A stretch of 11,119 bases of DNA, taken from positions 281 to 11,399 of the forward strand of contig DCVX01000021.1 of the NCBI GenBank assembly GCA_002328805.1. Reading direction: 5' to 3'. How positions within the stretch are numbered: position 1 is the first letter of the stretch; the number at the start of each line of letters is the position of its first letter. The stretch comes from Candidatus Dojkabacteria bacterium UBA2177. Its GTDB lineage: Bacteria > Patescibacteriota > Dojkabacteria > SC72. A program made the position numbers and the translations under genes. Below the pieces are notes generated by a model. The model searched no databases and was not told the origin of the DNA. It worked only from the letters and a program-made list of their open reading frames with translations. Positions 5,345-11,119 of the stretch are shown piece by piece.

Positions 5345-7864
5345 ATGTCTAACACGGATAATTTATATTCACAGGTTATTGGACCAACGAAACCAGATAT
5401 TGAGGTTGGTTCTACAGTTCAATACCCCTCGGATACATATGAGGAATATTATGGTGAGGATGAAATAAATATCCCCTGGGGCTGGATAATCTTCTTTTTC
5501 GTTTTTGTTGGGGCCTTAATTGGAGGTTTTCTTTATGCTAAGAAAAAACTCAAGAAGAAGGATAGAGATGAGAAATCTATGGAAGGAGTACTCATGGAAG
5601 TTCGTGTTCCTAGAAATAATGAAATAGAGATAGGAGTTGCAGAGAAAATGTTTGCTAATCTCTATGGAATTGGAGGGAAGGGAGAAGGACTTGCCGAAAA
5701 TTTCAGTGTAAATAACAGTGTTAGTTTCGAAATGGTTGGTCTCCCAGGGGAGATAAGATTCTTTGTCCACGCCCCCAAGAAACTTGTAGATCTAGTTGAA
5801 AAGCAAATACTAGGTTCCTACCAAGATGCTGACGTTGCAGTTGTGGAGGAATACAATATCTTCGCTCCGAATTCCCAAGTAGAGTATGCACAGCTTGGAC
5901 TTGACGAAGAACCGTACTGTCCAATTAGAGTAGCAGAAGATTTCACTGGAGACCCGATGGCAAATGTCTTAAGTACCTTAAGCAAAATGTCTGAAGGGGA
6001 AGGAGTTTTGGTTCAGTTAGTTGTTTCTCCAACAAATAATAACTGGCAGAAAAATGGGGAGAAATTTGTGCAGAAGGTTCAGAATAATAATGCAGATCCA
6101 GAGAAGAGCAAAATAAATGTCTCTCAGGAAAAACTTGAGGGGATAAGTAAGAAAGTTTCTAAACCGGGAATGATGGCAGAGATTAGAATTGTCACAAGTG
6201 CACCACAGAAGGCAATAGCAAAGATGCATTTAGATAATATAATTGGTGCTTTTGACCAATACAGTAATCCTGGAATTAATAGACTAAAGAAAAGAAAGAT
6301 CCCAAAGAGGAAGAAAAAAAGCTTTCTTTATGATGTTGTTTACAGAAGGGCACCCCAAGATGAAGGAACTATTTTCAATCTGGAAGAGCTAGCGGCTCTC
6401 TTCCACTTCCCAAACAAAGATGTTGCTACGCCCAATATTAAATGGCTGCTTTCTAAGGAGTTAATTGCAGATAATGATATTAGTTCAGATGTAAATTCTA
6501 AAGATACCATATGGATAGGGAATAATTACTTTAGAGGGAAGAAGAAAATTATTTGTTTTGAAAGAGACGATAGGAGAAGGCATGCATACATTTTAGGACA
6601 AACAGGTACAGGTAAATCTTGGCTTATGGTTAGGATGATGATGCAGGATATTTATAATGGGGACGGTTGTGCATTTATAGATCCTCACGGACAAGCTGCA
6701 GAGATGTTGTTAGAGAGGATTCCAGCAGATAGGGCAGAGGATGTAATCTACTTTGATGCAGGTGATTTTGAGAGGCCGTTTGGTATAAATATAATGGAAT
6801 ATTACAATGAGCAACATAAACACCAGATTGTAAATAGTTTTATTGCACTTCTTATAAGATTGTTTGACCCACACAACCAAGGATATGCAGGCCCAGCCTT
6901 CCAGCAGGCCGTAAGAAACTCCATGCTTACAGCCATGTCTAAACCCGACTCTACTTTGATAGAGGTTGTTAGAATCCTTCAAGACGAGGAGTGGGTTATG
7001 AACTACTGGCTCCCACTTATTAAGGATGATTTGGTAAGAAGATACTGGACGGATCAGGTTGCGAAGACGGATAAGAAAACTAAGTCTGAAGCTTTGACAT
7101 ACTTTATATCTAAGTTCGACAAGTTTACAACGAATCTCGCTATAAGGAATATCATTGGTCAGTCTCAGTCCTCTTTTGATTTTAGAGACATAATGGATAA
7201 TGGAAAGATTCTAATAGTGAACCTTTCCAAGGGAAAGTTAGGGGAGGAGAATATGTCATTCCTAGGACTCTTACTTGTGCAGAAGATGCTTGCTGCGGCT
7301 TTAAGTAGGGAAGATATCCCAGAGGATGCAAGGAAGGACTTTTTCTTCTATGCAGACGAATTCCAAAACTTTGCAACGGAGGAGTTTAATTCTATTCTTT
7401 CTGAGGCTAGAAAGTATAGGCTTAATCTTACACTTGCGCATCAATATATAGGGCAACTCCCCGAAGATATTAAGAATGCTGTATTTGGAAATGTAGGTTC
7501 TTTGTTTATTGCAAGATGTAGTGCAGAAGATGCGGAATTTTTAGAAACTCAATTTGAATCTTATATAAGTGCTATGGATATGGTAAATCAGGGGATTGGT
7601 CACTACTATGTAAAACTTCTAACCAAAGGTTCTTATCCTTCTCCATTCTCTCTAGATACTTTGTATGGACCAGCTTATCCAGATTCAGGGTTTAATTTGC
7701 CTGTAAATAAGGAAGTGGGGGGGATTATAAAGCAGATGTCTAGGATGAAATATGGTAGGGATTTAGCAGTAGTAAATGATGACATTAGAAGAAGGTCTCA
7801 ACTAGACAAAGTGGAAGAAGCACCACAGCCTGAGAGTGCAGGGTTCTCTCCGATGGACTTCTAA
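5345..7864 (+). CDS. VirD4/TraG-like membrane-anchored ATPase (type IV coupling protein family)
   Basis: An 839-residue protein from ATG 5345. It has an acidic, Tyr-rich N-terminus of about 44 residues, one membrane helix at about 45-64, then a Lys-rich stop-transfer segment, giving an outside N-terminus and cytoplasmic body. Residues about 70-315 form an uncharacterised cytoplasmic domain, followed by a very basic stretch (KKRKIPKRKKK, about 315-325). The EELAALFHFP segment at about 347-356 is typical of this family. The P-loop ATPase follows: Walker A GQTGTGKS at 418-425, IDPHG at 445-449, Walker B FFYADE with the acidic pair at 671-672, then ARKYRLNLTLAHQYIGQL of the TraD/TraG C-terminal domain. 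Such ATPases are hexameric DNA or protein pumps for type IV secretion. No relaxase or other secretion genes are nearby, so the substrate and the function in CPR cells are unknown. The C-terminal tail is disordered. Confidence 0.85.
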   Translation: MSNTDNLYSQVIGPTKPDIEVGSTVQYPSDTYEEYYGEDEINIPWGWIIFFFVFVGALIGGFLYAKKKLKKKDRDEKSMEGVLMEVRVPRNNEIEIGVAEKMFANLYGIGGKGEGLAENFSVNNSVSFEMVGLPGEIRFFVHAPKKLVDLVEKQILGSYQDADVAVVEEYNIFAPNSQVEYAQLGLDEEPYCPIRVAEDFTGDPMANVLSTLSKMSEGEGVLVQLVVSPTNNNWQKNGEKFVQKVQNNNADPEKSKINVSQEKLEGISKKVSKPGMMAEIRIVTSAPQKAIAKMHLDNIIGAFDQYSNPGINRLKKRKIPKRKKKSFLYDVVYRRAPQDEGTIFNLEELAALFHFPNKDVATPNIKWLLSKELIADNDISSDVNSKDTIWIGNNYFRGKKKIICFERDDRRRHAYILGQTGTGKSWLMVRMMMQDIYNGDGCAFIDPHGQAAEMLLERIPADRAEDVIYFDAGDFERPFGINIMEYYNEQHKHQIVNSFIALLIRLFDPHNQGYAGPAFQQAVRNSMLTAMSKPDSTLIEVVRILQDEEWVMNYWLPLIKDDLVRRYWTDQVAKTDKKTKSEALTYFISKFDKFTTNLAIRNIIGQSQSSFDFRDIMDNGKILIVNLSKGKLGEENMSFLGLLLVQKMLAAALSREDIPEDARKDFFFYADEFQNFATEEFNSILSEARKYRLNLTLAHQYIGQLPEDIKNAVFGNVGSLFIARCSAEDAEFLETQFESYISAMDMVNQGIGHYYVKLLTKGSYPSPFSLDTLYGPAYPDSGFNLPVNKEVGGIIKQMSRMKYGRDLAVVNDDIRRRSQLDKVEEAPQPESAGFSPMDF

Positions 7865-7878
7865 AAAGGCAGATATTC

Positions 7879-7887
7879 TGGTAAAAT
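7879..7887 (+). promoter_or_regulatory. extended -10 TGgTAAAAT for tRNA-Ile
   Basis: TG at 7879-7880, one base, then TAAAAT at 7882-7887, ending 11 bases before the mature tRNA 5' end. No -35 match is visible, in line with other extended -10 promoters in the window. Confidence 0.45.
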
Positions 7888-7898
7888 CTCTTAGTCTT

Positions 7899-7972
7899 GG
7901 GAATATAGCTCAGGTGGTTAGAGCGCGGTTCTTATAAAGCCGTGGTCGGTGGTTCGAGTCCACCTATTCCCA
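7899..7972 (+). tRNA. tRNA-Ile, anticodon UAU
   Basis: A full cloverleaf can be drawn. Acceptor GGGAATA (7899-7905) pairs with TATTCCC (7965-7971); D-stem GCTC/GAGC; anticodon stem CGGTT/AGCCG; loop CTTATAA (7931-7937), giving anticodon TAT (7933-7935); T-stem GGTGG/CCACC with loop TTCGAGT; discriminator A at 7972. The body (TAGCTCAGGTGGTTAGAGCG and GGTCGGTGGTTC.AGTCCAC) closely resembles canonical tRNA-Ile(GAU), which supports the identity. CCA is not encoded; a T-run at 7973-7978 follows. Most bacteria read AUA with a lysidine-modified CAU tRNA, so a UAU anticodon is unusual. AUA is a very common Ile codon in this window. Confidence 0.95.
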
Positions 7973-8023
7973 TTTTTTCATTATGTACAGTCTAATGGAA
8001 TTTGTTTTTGGAGAGATAGAGAA

Positions 8024-8911
8024 TTAAAGCATTTTTAAACTCTTATCTTCTTCCTTCTGCATCTTCACCAGATTAAGATATTTCTCTGTGGTAGATAATC
8101 TCTTATGTCCAACTAACTTGGATACTGTTACTAAACTTACTCCATTAGCTAAGTGATGTGCTATGAAGGTATTTCTTAAATCATTAACCTTTGCATTCTT
8201 AATCCCTGCTTTTTCAAAGGATTTATCTATTGCAGTTCTAATATTTCTTACCAAGAGAGGTCTCCCATTCTTTGTTATAAAGATTGTATCGTCCTCTGTC
8301 TCAGGTCGAATCTTGATATACTCATCTAAAGCCTTCTTTGCAGATTTGTTTAAAGGAACTTTCCTTGCGGGATGACTACCCACAGCTTTAATGTAAAGAA
8401 AGTCGATTTTCCCATTCTTAGATTTGCGAACATCATCCAATGTTAATGCTGCTAACTCTCCAATCCTTATCCCTGTCTGAAGCAAGATTTCTACAATAGA
8501 GTAGAGCCTTATGTCTACTCGACTAACATCTCTTAAAGCCCTGTATTCCATCTCTGTTAAAACCCTAGGAGGTTTGGTCTTAAATCTAGGATGTGCCAAT
8601 TTCTCTGCAGGGTTATCTTTTGTAACCCCTGTTTCTAGTAAATATTTAAAGAATGTTCGAGTGCTGTTAATTTTTCTAGATACACTCTTTGGGGTGTAGT
8701 TATTATCCTGTAGATTTTGTTTATATTTCTCTAGGAGCTCTGCTTGTACGTCCTCTAGTGAGGAGAGTCCCTCTTTTGAAAGAAAGTTTAAAAGTTGTTC
8801 TATATCTTTTGCATATGCAATTATTGTTGACTCTGCTCTGCCTTTTGCTTTTAGATCCTCAATAAACGCATTCCTTCTTTCCTCAAATGTTGGATTTTTT
8901 ATCTCTGACAC
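8024..8911 (-). CDS. Xer-type tyrosine recombinase
   Basis: A 295-residue product, normal length for XerC/XerD/XerH. The N-terminal SAM-like core-binding domain spans about 8-95 and the catalytic domain about 115-290. Catalytic features: Arg149 in TGIRIGEL; Arg246 in NDLRNTF; His269 in LVGHKRLSTTEKYL; nucleophile Tyr278. Deviations: the usual HxLR box His is Asn243, and the beta-hairpin GKGxKxR is replaced by KAVGSHPARKVPL, so the catalytic Lys is not in its usual position (Lys175 or Lys184 are candidates). Xer enzymes resolve chromosome dimers at dif, but the location beside a tRNA also fits an element integrase. The NDLRN form matches what I recall of CPR Xer proteins, which favours the chromosomal role. 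The only start is GTG at 8911; a stop lies in frame 12 bases upstream. It is the only minus-strand gene, convergent with tRNA-Ile and divergent from ftsB. Confidence 0.9.
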   Translation of the reverse strand: MSEIKNPTFEERRNAFIEDLKAKGRAESTIIAYAKDIEQLLNFLSKEGLSSLEDVQAELLEKYKQNLQDNNYTPKSVSRKINSTRTFFKYLLETGVTKDNPAEKLAHPRFKTKPPRVLTEMEYRALRDVSRVDIRLYSIVEILLQTGIRIGELAALTLDDVRKSKNGKIDFLYIKAVGSHPARKVPLNKSAKKALDEYIKIRPETEDDTIFITKNGRPLLVRNIRTAIDKSFEKAGIKNAKVNDLRNTFIAHHLANGVSLVTVSKLVGHKRLSTTEKYLNLVKMQKEEDKSLKML

Positions 8912-8923
8912 CGCTATTAAAAT

Positions 8924-8942
8924 CTAATATTATATATATTAG
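8924..8942. promoter_or_regulatory. AT-only palindrome in a divergent promoter region
   Basis: CTAATAT, five bases, ATATTAG: 7-base perfect arms. On the minus strand it contains TATAAT (8934-8929), placed to give an 11-base leader for the recombinase GTG at 8911. On the plus strand TATATT (8935-8940) precedes the ATG at 8945. It could be a shared divergent promoter, an operator, or simply AT-rich sequence that is palindromic by chance. Confidence 0.35.
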
Positions 8943-8944
8943 GC

Positions 8945-9022
8945 ATGTATATAGAAAAATTATATCATCAAGACCCTGTAAGAGCAATAATAAAACTATA
9001 TGGGGCTTTTGAACTGTTGTGA
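8945..9022 (+). CDS. possible 25-residue small protein
   Basis: ATG 8945 to TGA 9020-9022 encodes MYIEKLYHQDPVRAIIKLYG followed by AFELL. The product mixes charged and hydrophobic residues and could form an amphipathic helix. A TATATT box ends 4 bases before the ATG, the leaderless arrangement seen at other genes here. Against it: the ORF is very short, I recognise no family, and the ftsB promoter overlaps its 3' end. It is recorded because it fills most of the 135-base gap between two divergent genes. Confidence 0.25.
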   Translation: MYIEKLYHQDPVRAIIKLYGAFELL

Positions 9023-9037
9023 GTATCCTGCTAGTAT
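9009..9037 (+). promoter_or_regulatory. promoter TTGAAC-17-TAGTAT with TGn for ftsB-like gene
   Basis: TTGAAC at 9009-9014 and TAGTAT at 9032-9037 are separated by 17 bases, with TG at 9029-9030. An overlapping TATTAA at 9035-9040 would place the start exactly at the ATG 9047. The leader is therefore 0-3 bases and no Shine-Dalgarno is present. Confidence 0.55.
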
Positions 9038-9046
9038 TAAATATCT

Positions 9047-9487
9047 ATGGAAACGATTGTTTACAAAAAAGGAGGGATACCACATAACAGGAAGAAATCT
9101 TCTAACTCAATATTTAATAATCCTGTAACAAGAATACTTTTTTTAGGTATATCTGTGTTTCTGTTATATAATGTGGGCCACTCCTTTAACATAATGATAC
9201 AGAAATTGAATATATTACAGAGGGCGAGTATGGAGGTGGAGGATTTGAGACTGAAGAATCTGGAGTTAGCACTTCTATTAGAGGAGATTCAAGGATTAGA
9301 ATATTTGGAGATACAGGCAAGGGATAGACTCAATTTTGCAGGGGAAAAAGAATACATTTTTGTTATCCCAGATGCTACCTTAACTCAGGCAGACGAGAAT
9401 CTGGACAGATTTCTAGGTAACAACCAAGAGGAATCCCAAGAAGGTGGGTTTGAAGTTTGGGCAGACTTTTTCCTTAAGGGGATTTGA
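9047..9487 (+). CDS. FtsB/DivIC-like septum formation initiator
   Basis: A 146-residue single-pass protein. It has a basic cytoplasmic N-terminus (1-26), a membrane helix at about 27-43, a coiled coil at about 48-82 (LRLKNLELALLLEEI), and the family's hallmark YLEIQARDRLNFAGEKEYIFVIP at 86-108, matching the YIEkiAReelGlvkpgEiviiiP pattern. FtsB/DivIC joins FtsL and FtsQ/DivIB in the divisome and helps activate septal wall synthesis. An acidic tail of about 35 residues follows. The fold is clear; whether to call it FtsB or DivIC is arbitrary here. It ends in TGA, showing that UGA is a stop in this organism. Its stop lies inside the -35 of the following tRNA promoter. Confidence 0.88.
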   Translation: METIVYKKGGIPHNRKKSSNSIFNNPVTRILFLGISVFLLYNVGHSFNIMIQKLNILQRASMEVEDLRLKNLELALLLEEIQGLEYLEIQARDRLNFAGEKEYIFVIPDATLTQADENLDRFLGNNQEESQEGGFEVWADFFLKGI

Positions 9488-9512
9488 AATAATAGGGTTT
9501 TGCTAGTATAAT
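9484..9512 (+). promoter_or_regulatory. promoter TTGAAA-17-TATAAT for tRNA-fMet
   Basis: TTGAAA at 9484-9489 and TATAAT at 9507-9512 with a 17-base spacer; this is the best sigma70-type promoter in the window. The mature tRNA begins 16 bases after the hexamer. The -35 contains the ftsB-like TGA stop codon. Confidence 0.75.
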
Positions 9513-9527
9513 CGGATTGTTATTTAA

Positions 9528-9602
9528 CGCGGGGTAGAGCAGTGGAAGCTCGTCAGGCTCATAACCTGGAGGTCGTCGGTTCGAATCCGACCCCCGCAAC
9601 CA
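9528..9602 (+). tRNA. initiator tRNA-fMet (CAU)
   Basis: The acceptor CGCGGGG (9528-9534) pairs with CCCCGCA (9592-9598), leaving the C1xA72 mismatch that marks bacterial initiators and permits formylation. The D-stem GAGC/GCTC has A11-U24, another initiator mark. Anticodon stem TCAGG/CCTGG, loop CTCATAA (9558-9564); T-stem GTCGG/CCGAC with loop TTCGAAT; discriminator A; CCA encoded at 9600-9602, unlike the other two tRNAs here. The three consecutive G-C pairs normally ending the anticodon stem are reduced to two: position 29-41 is A-U. Confidence 0.97.
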
Positions 9603-9624
9603 TTTTCCACTGTTTTTAACTTTT

Positions 9625-9630
9625 TAACAT
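9625..9630 (+). promoter_or_regulatory. possible -10 TAACAT for efp
   Basis: TAACAT ends 6 bases before the ATG at 9637, the same spacing as at smpB. It is a weak match without TG or a -35. Read-through from the tRNA-fMet promoter is an equally good source of efp transcripts. There is no Shine-Dalgarno. Confidence 0.3.
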
Positions 9631-9636
9631 AAAAAT

Positions 9637-10197
9637 ATGCCATTAACAGACCAGCCAGTAAAAGGAATGTATATTCTCCAAGATGGAAGAGTTTTTCATC
9701 TGATAGATCGAAAACTGAAAACCCAAGGTAGACAAGGGGGACTAATAATAATGAAGAAGAAAGCTTTAGATACCGGCCAGGTTCTTACAGAGACAATTAA
9801 GGCAGGGACAAAAGTAGAGTATATACAGCCAGAGACAAAAGAGATGCAGTATTTGTATTCCGATAAGAATAGTGCTTATTTTATGGATTCGGAAACTTAC
9901 GAAACTCTTCCAATATCTAAGGGAGTATTAGGGAATTATGCTAATTTTTTGAAAGAAGGTTCTTCTCATCTAATAATGATGTATGAGGGGAAAGTGCTTA
10001 CAATAAGAGAGAATCCCACAGTTGATTTAAAAGTTGTGGAATCTGTAGATGCCGTTAAGGGCAATACTTCTAATTCTGCAACTAAGGTTGTAACTGTTGA
10101 AACAGGATATAAGCTTCAAGTTCCACTATTTATTAAAAAGGGTGATACTATTAGAATAAACACAGAGAGTGGGGAATATACAGGAAAAGCCAATTAA
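9637..10197 (+). CDS. efp: elongation factor P
   Basis: EF-P enters the ribosomal E site and rescues ribosomes stalled at polyproline. The 186 residues match the family's usual length, with three beta domains (about 1-61, 62-123, 124-186). Evidence includes MYILQDGRVFHLID, KKKALDTGQVLTETIKAGTKVE, YLYSDKNSAYFMDSETYET, NPTVDLKVVESVDAVKGNTS, the VETGYKLQVPLFIKKGDTIR region and the closing INTESGEY. The domain I loop reads KTQGRQGG; a gap-free alignment with E. coli EF-P puts Arg32 where Lys34 is beta-lysylated. The conserved Pro-Gly-Lys is Gln-Gly-Arg. Arg at this site is known from EarP-rhamnosylated EF-P, but here modification is unknown. It sits between initiator and elongator tRNA genes on the same strand. 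Confidence 0.96.
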   Translation: MPLTDQPVKGMYILQDGRVFHLIDRKLKTQGRQGGLIIMKKKALDTGQVLTETIKAGTKVEYIQPETKEMQYLYSDKNSAYFMDSETYETLPISKGVLGNYANFLKEGSSHLIMMYEGKVLTIRENPTVDLKVVESVDAVKGNTSNSATKVVTVETGYKLQVPLFIKKGDTIRINTESGEYTGKAN

Positions 10198-10217
10198 TAC
10201 TCTTTTAAAACATACTT

Positions 10218-10226
10218 TGATATAAT
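10218..10226 (+). promoter_or_regulatory. extended -10 TGaTATAAT for tRNA(CAU)
   Basis: TG at 10218-10219, one base, then a perfect TATAAT at 10221-10226, 11 bases before the mature tRNA. There is no clear -35. It may also drive ftsH. Confidence 0.6.
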
Positions 10227-10237
10227 TATGAGACCCT

Positions 10238-10311
10238 GGTGGGATAGCTCAGAAGGTTAGAGCATGGGATTCATAAACCCAAGGTCGCTGGTTCGATTCC
10301 AGTTCCCACCA
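10238..10311 (+). tRNA. tRNA with anticodon CAU, probably elongator Met
   Basis: Acceptor GGTGGGA (10238-10244) pairs fully with TCCCACC (10304-10310); D-stem GCTC/GAGC; anticodon loop TTCATAA (10270-10276), anticodon at 10272-10274; T-stem GCTGG/CCAGT with loop TTCGATT; discriminator A at 10311; no encoded CCA. Full 1-72 pairing excludes an initiator. It could be elongator Met or lysidine-type tRNA-Ile2. Met is preferred because tRNA-Ile(UAU) already reads AUA and the 4-69 and 5-68 pairs are G-C, not the C-G pairs favoured by TilS in E. coli. The anticodon stem TGGGA/ACCCA has an A31xA39 mismatch. Confidence 0.9.
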
Positions 10312-10343
10312 TGTTATTCTGAATAAATTAATTTTCCTAGATT

Positions 10344-11119
10344 ATGGACAATTCTAAAAAAAGTGACAACAAGGTAGATGAGAAAGAAGATAAAGTAGTT
10401 AGGGTGGATATAAGAAAGCTTCCCAAAAGGAGGACAAAAGTACCTAGCTTTATTGTTATTTTAATTTTCTCTCTAATACTTTCCTTCGGAATATCTATCT
10501 TCCGAAATTTATCCTCTCCCACAGAGGAGGTTTCTATAAGTGAGATAATAACGGATATCTCCGAAGAAAAATATGACAAAATTATTCTAAAGGATGATAT
10601 GGTTCTTTTAGAAATAGAAGGAGAGAGTGAGGTCTTAGAGAAGTATGCACTTTTACCTCCTGAAGCAGATTTTTACCAAATCCTTTCGGATGCAGAAATA
10701 GATATAAAAAAGCTAGGAAATGACTTCTATGAACCTAATTTAGGGATAACTTTGGGTGACATTATAACCTTTATATTCTTTGGTGCAGCATTAGTATTGG
10801 TGTACATAATGCTTAAAAATATGCAGGGTTCTGGCGGAAAGATTCTAGATTTCGGACAGAGTAAAGCAAGACTTCTTATGGGTAAGAAAACGGGAGTTAC
10901 TTTTGAAGATGTAGCTGGGATAGAAGAGGCTAAAGAAGAATTAACAGAGATTGTAGATTTTCTTAAGCATCCTAAAAAATATATCAACTTGGGAGCAAGG
11001 ATTCCTAGGGGAGTTCTTTTAACAGGAGAACCTGGGACGGGAAAGACTCTTCTTGCTAAAGCAATAGCTGGGGAGGCAGGAGTTCCTTTCTTCCATACCT
11101 CTGGATCAGAATTTGAAGA
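10344..11119 (+). CDS. ftsH: ATP-dependent zinc metalloprotease FtsH, 3' partial
   Basis: The frame from ATG 10344 stays open to the window end (258 complete codons), so the C-terminal part of the AAA domain and the protease domain lie outside. FtsH is a hexameric membrane protease that extracts and degrades membrane and regulatory proteins. Visible: a charged N-terminus (1-33), first membrane helix about 34-53, an extracytoplasmic region about 54-136, second helix about 137-157, then the linker [20 protein letters not shown] and the AAA start [21 protein letters not shown]. Walker A is GEPGTGKT at 228-235, with Glu for the usual Pro in GPPGTGKT, followed by [20 protein letters not shown]. 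The HEXXH zinc site is not in view. There is no Shine-Dalgarno; transcription may come from the tRNA(CAU) promoter 118 bases upstream or a weak AT-rich box near 10328. Confidence 0.96.
   Translation, partial: MDNSKKSDNKVDEKEDKVVRVDIRKLPKRRTKVPSFIVILIFSLILSFGISIFRNLSSPTEEVSISEIITDISEEKYDKIILKDDMVLLEIEGESEVLEKYALLPPEADFYQILSDAEIDIKKLGNDFYEPNLGITLGDIITFIFFGAALVLVYIMLKNMQGSGGKILDFGQSKARLLMGKKTGVTFEDVAGIEEAKEELTEIVDFLKHPKKYINLGARIPRGVLLTGEPGTGKTLLAKAIAGEAGVPFFHTSGSEFE

Noticed and set aside
7899..8911. Integrated mobile element at tRNA-Ile with the recombinase as integrase
   Set aside because: No direct repeat of the tRNA 3' end is found elsewhere in the window, neighbours are housekeeping genes, and the recombinase looks like the chromosomal CPR Xer type. 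An att site outside the window cannot be excluded.
9485..9487. Alternative genetic code with UGA as Gly (as in Gracilibacteria)
   Set aside because: The ftsB-like gene ends at TGA at the expected length and no long gene here has in-frame TGA.
10337..10987. Minus-strand ORFs over the 3' end of the window
   Set aside because: They are shadows of the plus-strand ftsH frame, which runs off the window edge and matches FtsH throughout.
1..11119. CRISPR array, insertion sequence or phage genes
   Set aside because: No regularly spaced repeats, transposase, capsid or Cas motifs were seen on either strand.

Overview
The window looks like a compact chromosomal segment of a Candidate Phyla Radiation (Patescibacteria) bacterium. 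The reasons are its low GC content, heavy use of AUA and AAA codons, very short intergenic gaps, and typical CPR families: a permuted SpoIID-type wall protein with a coiled-coil N-terminus, a bPH-domain/PP2C-like membrane operon, a VirD4/TraG-like ATPase standing outside a conjugation locus, and a Xer recombinase with an NDLRN box. I cannot place it reliably in a phylum within the CPR. The standard code with UGA as stop fits: ftsB ends in TGA and no long frame contains TGA.

Layout. 2-1294 (+) is the C-terminal part of a secreted coiled-coil/SpoIID-domain protein whose start lies upstream of the window. 1304-1318 is a perfect palindrome. 1339-4524 (+) is a three-gene membrane operon: a PH-domain protein, a small two-helix membrane protein, and a large protein with a degenerate PP2C-like cytoplasmic domain, one membrane helix and a probable propeller-like outer domain. 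4537-4980 is smpB. 4992-5273 encodes a disordered Pro/Glu-rich protein. 5345-7864 encodes a membrane-anchored VirD4/TraG-type ATPase. 7899-7972 is a tRNA-Ile with the rare anticodon UAU. 8024-8911 (-) is a Xer-type tyrosine recombinase. 8945-9022 is a possible 25-residue ORF. 9047-9487 is an FtsB/DivIC-like protein. 9528-9602 is initiator tRNA-fMet. 9637-10197 is elongation factor P. 10238-10311 is a tRNA with anticodon CAU, probably elongator Met. 10344 to the end is the first 258 codons of ftsH.

How the genes fit together. Most of the window is housekeeping: ribosome rescue (SmpB), translation initiation and elongation (tRNA-fMet, tRNA-Met, tRNA-Ile, EF-P), division (FtsB-like) and membrane proteolysis (FtsH). 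Two envelope modules of unknown role, the PH/PP2C-like operon and the disordered protein with its ATPase, lie between them. The clearest regulatory pattern is that many genes have a TATAAT-like box, often as extended TGnTATAAT, ending only 5-10 bases before the start codon. This implies leaderless or nearly leaderless mRNAs. The only good Shine-Dalgarno sequence is at an internal operon gene (start 1959). No intergenic stretch without a gene exceeds 300 bases.
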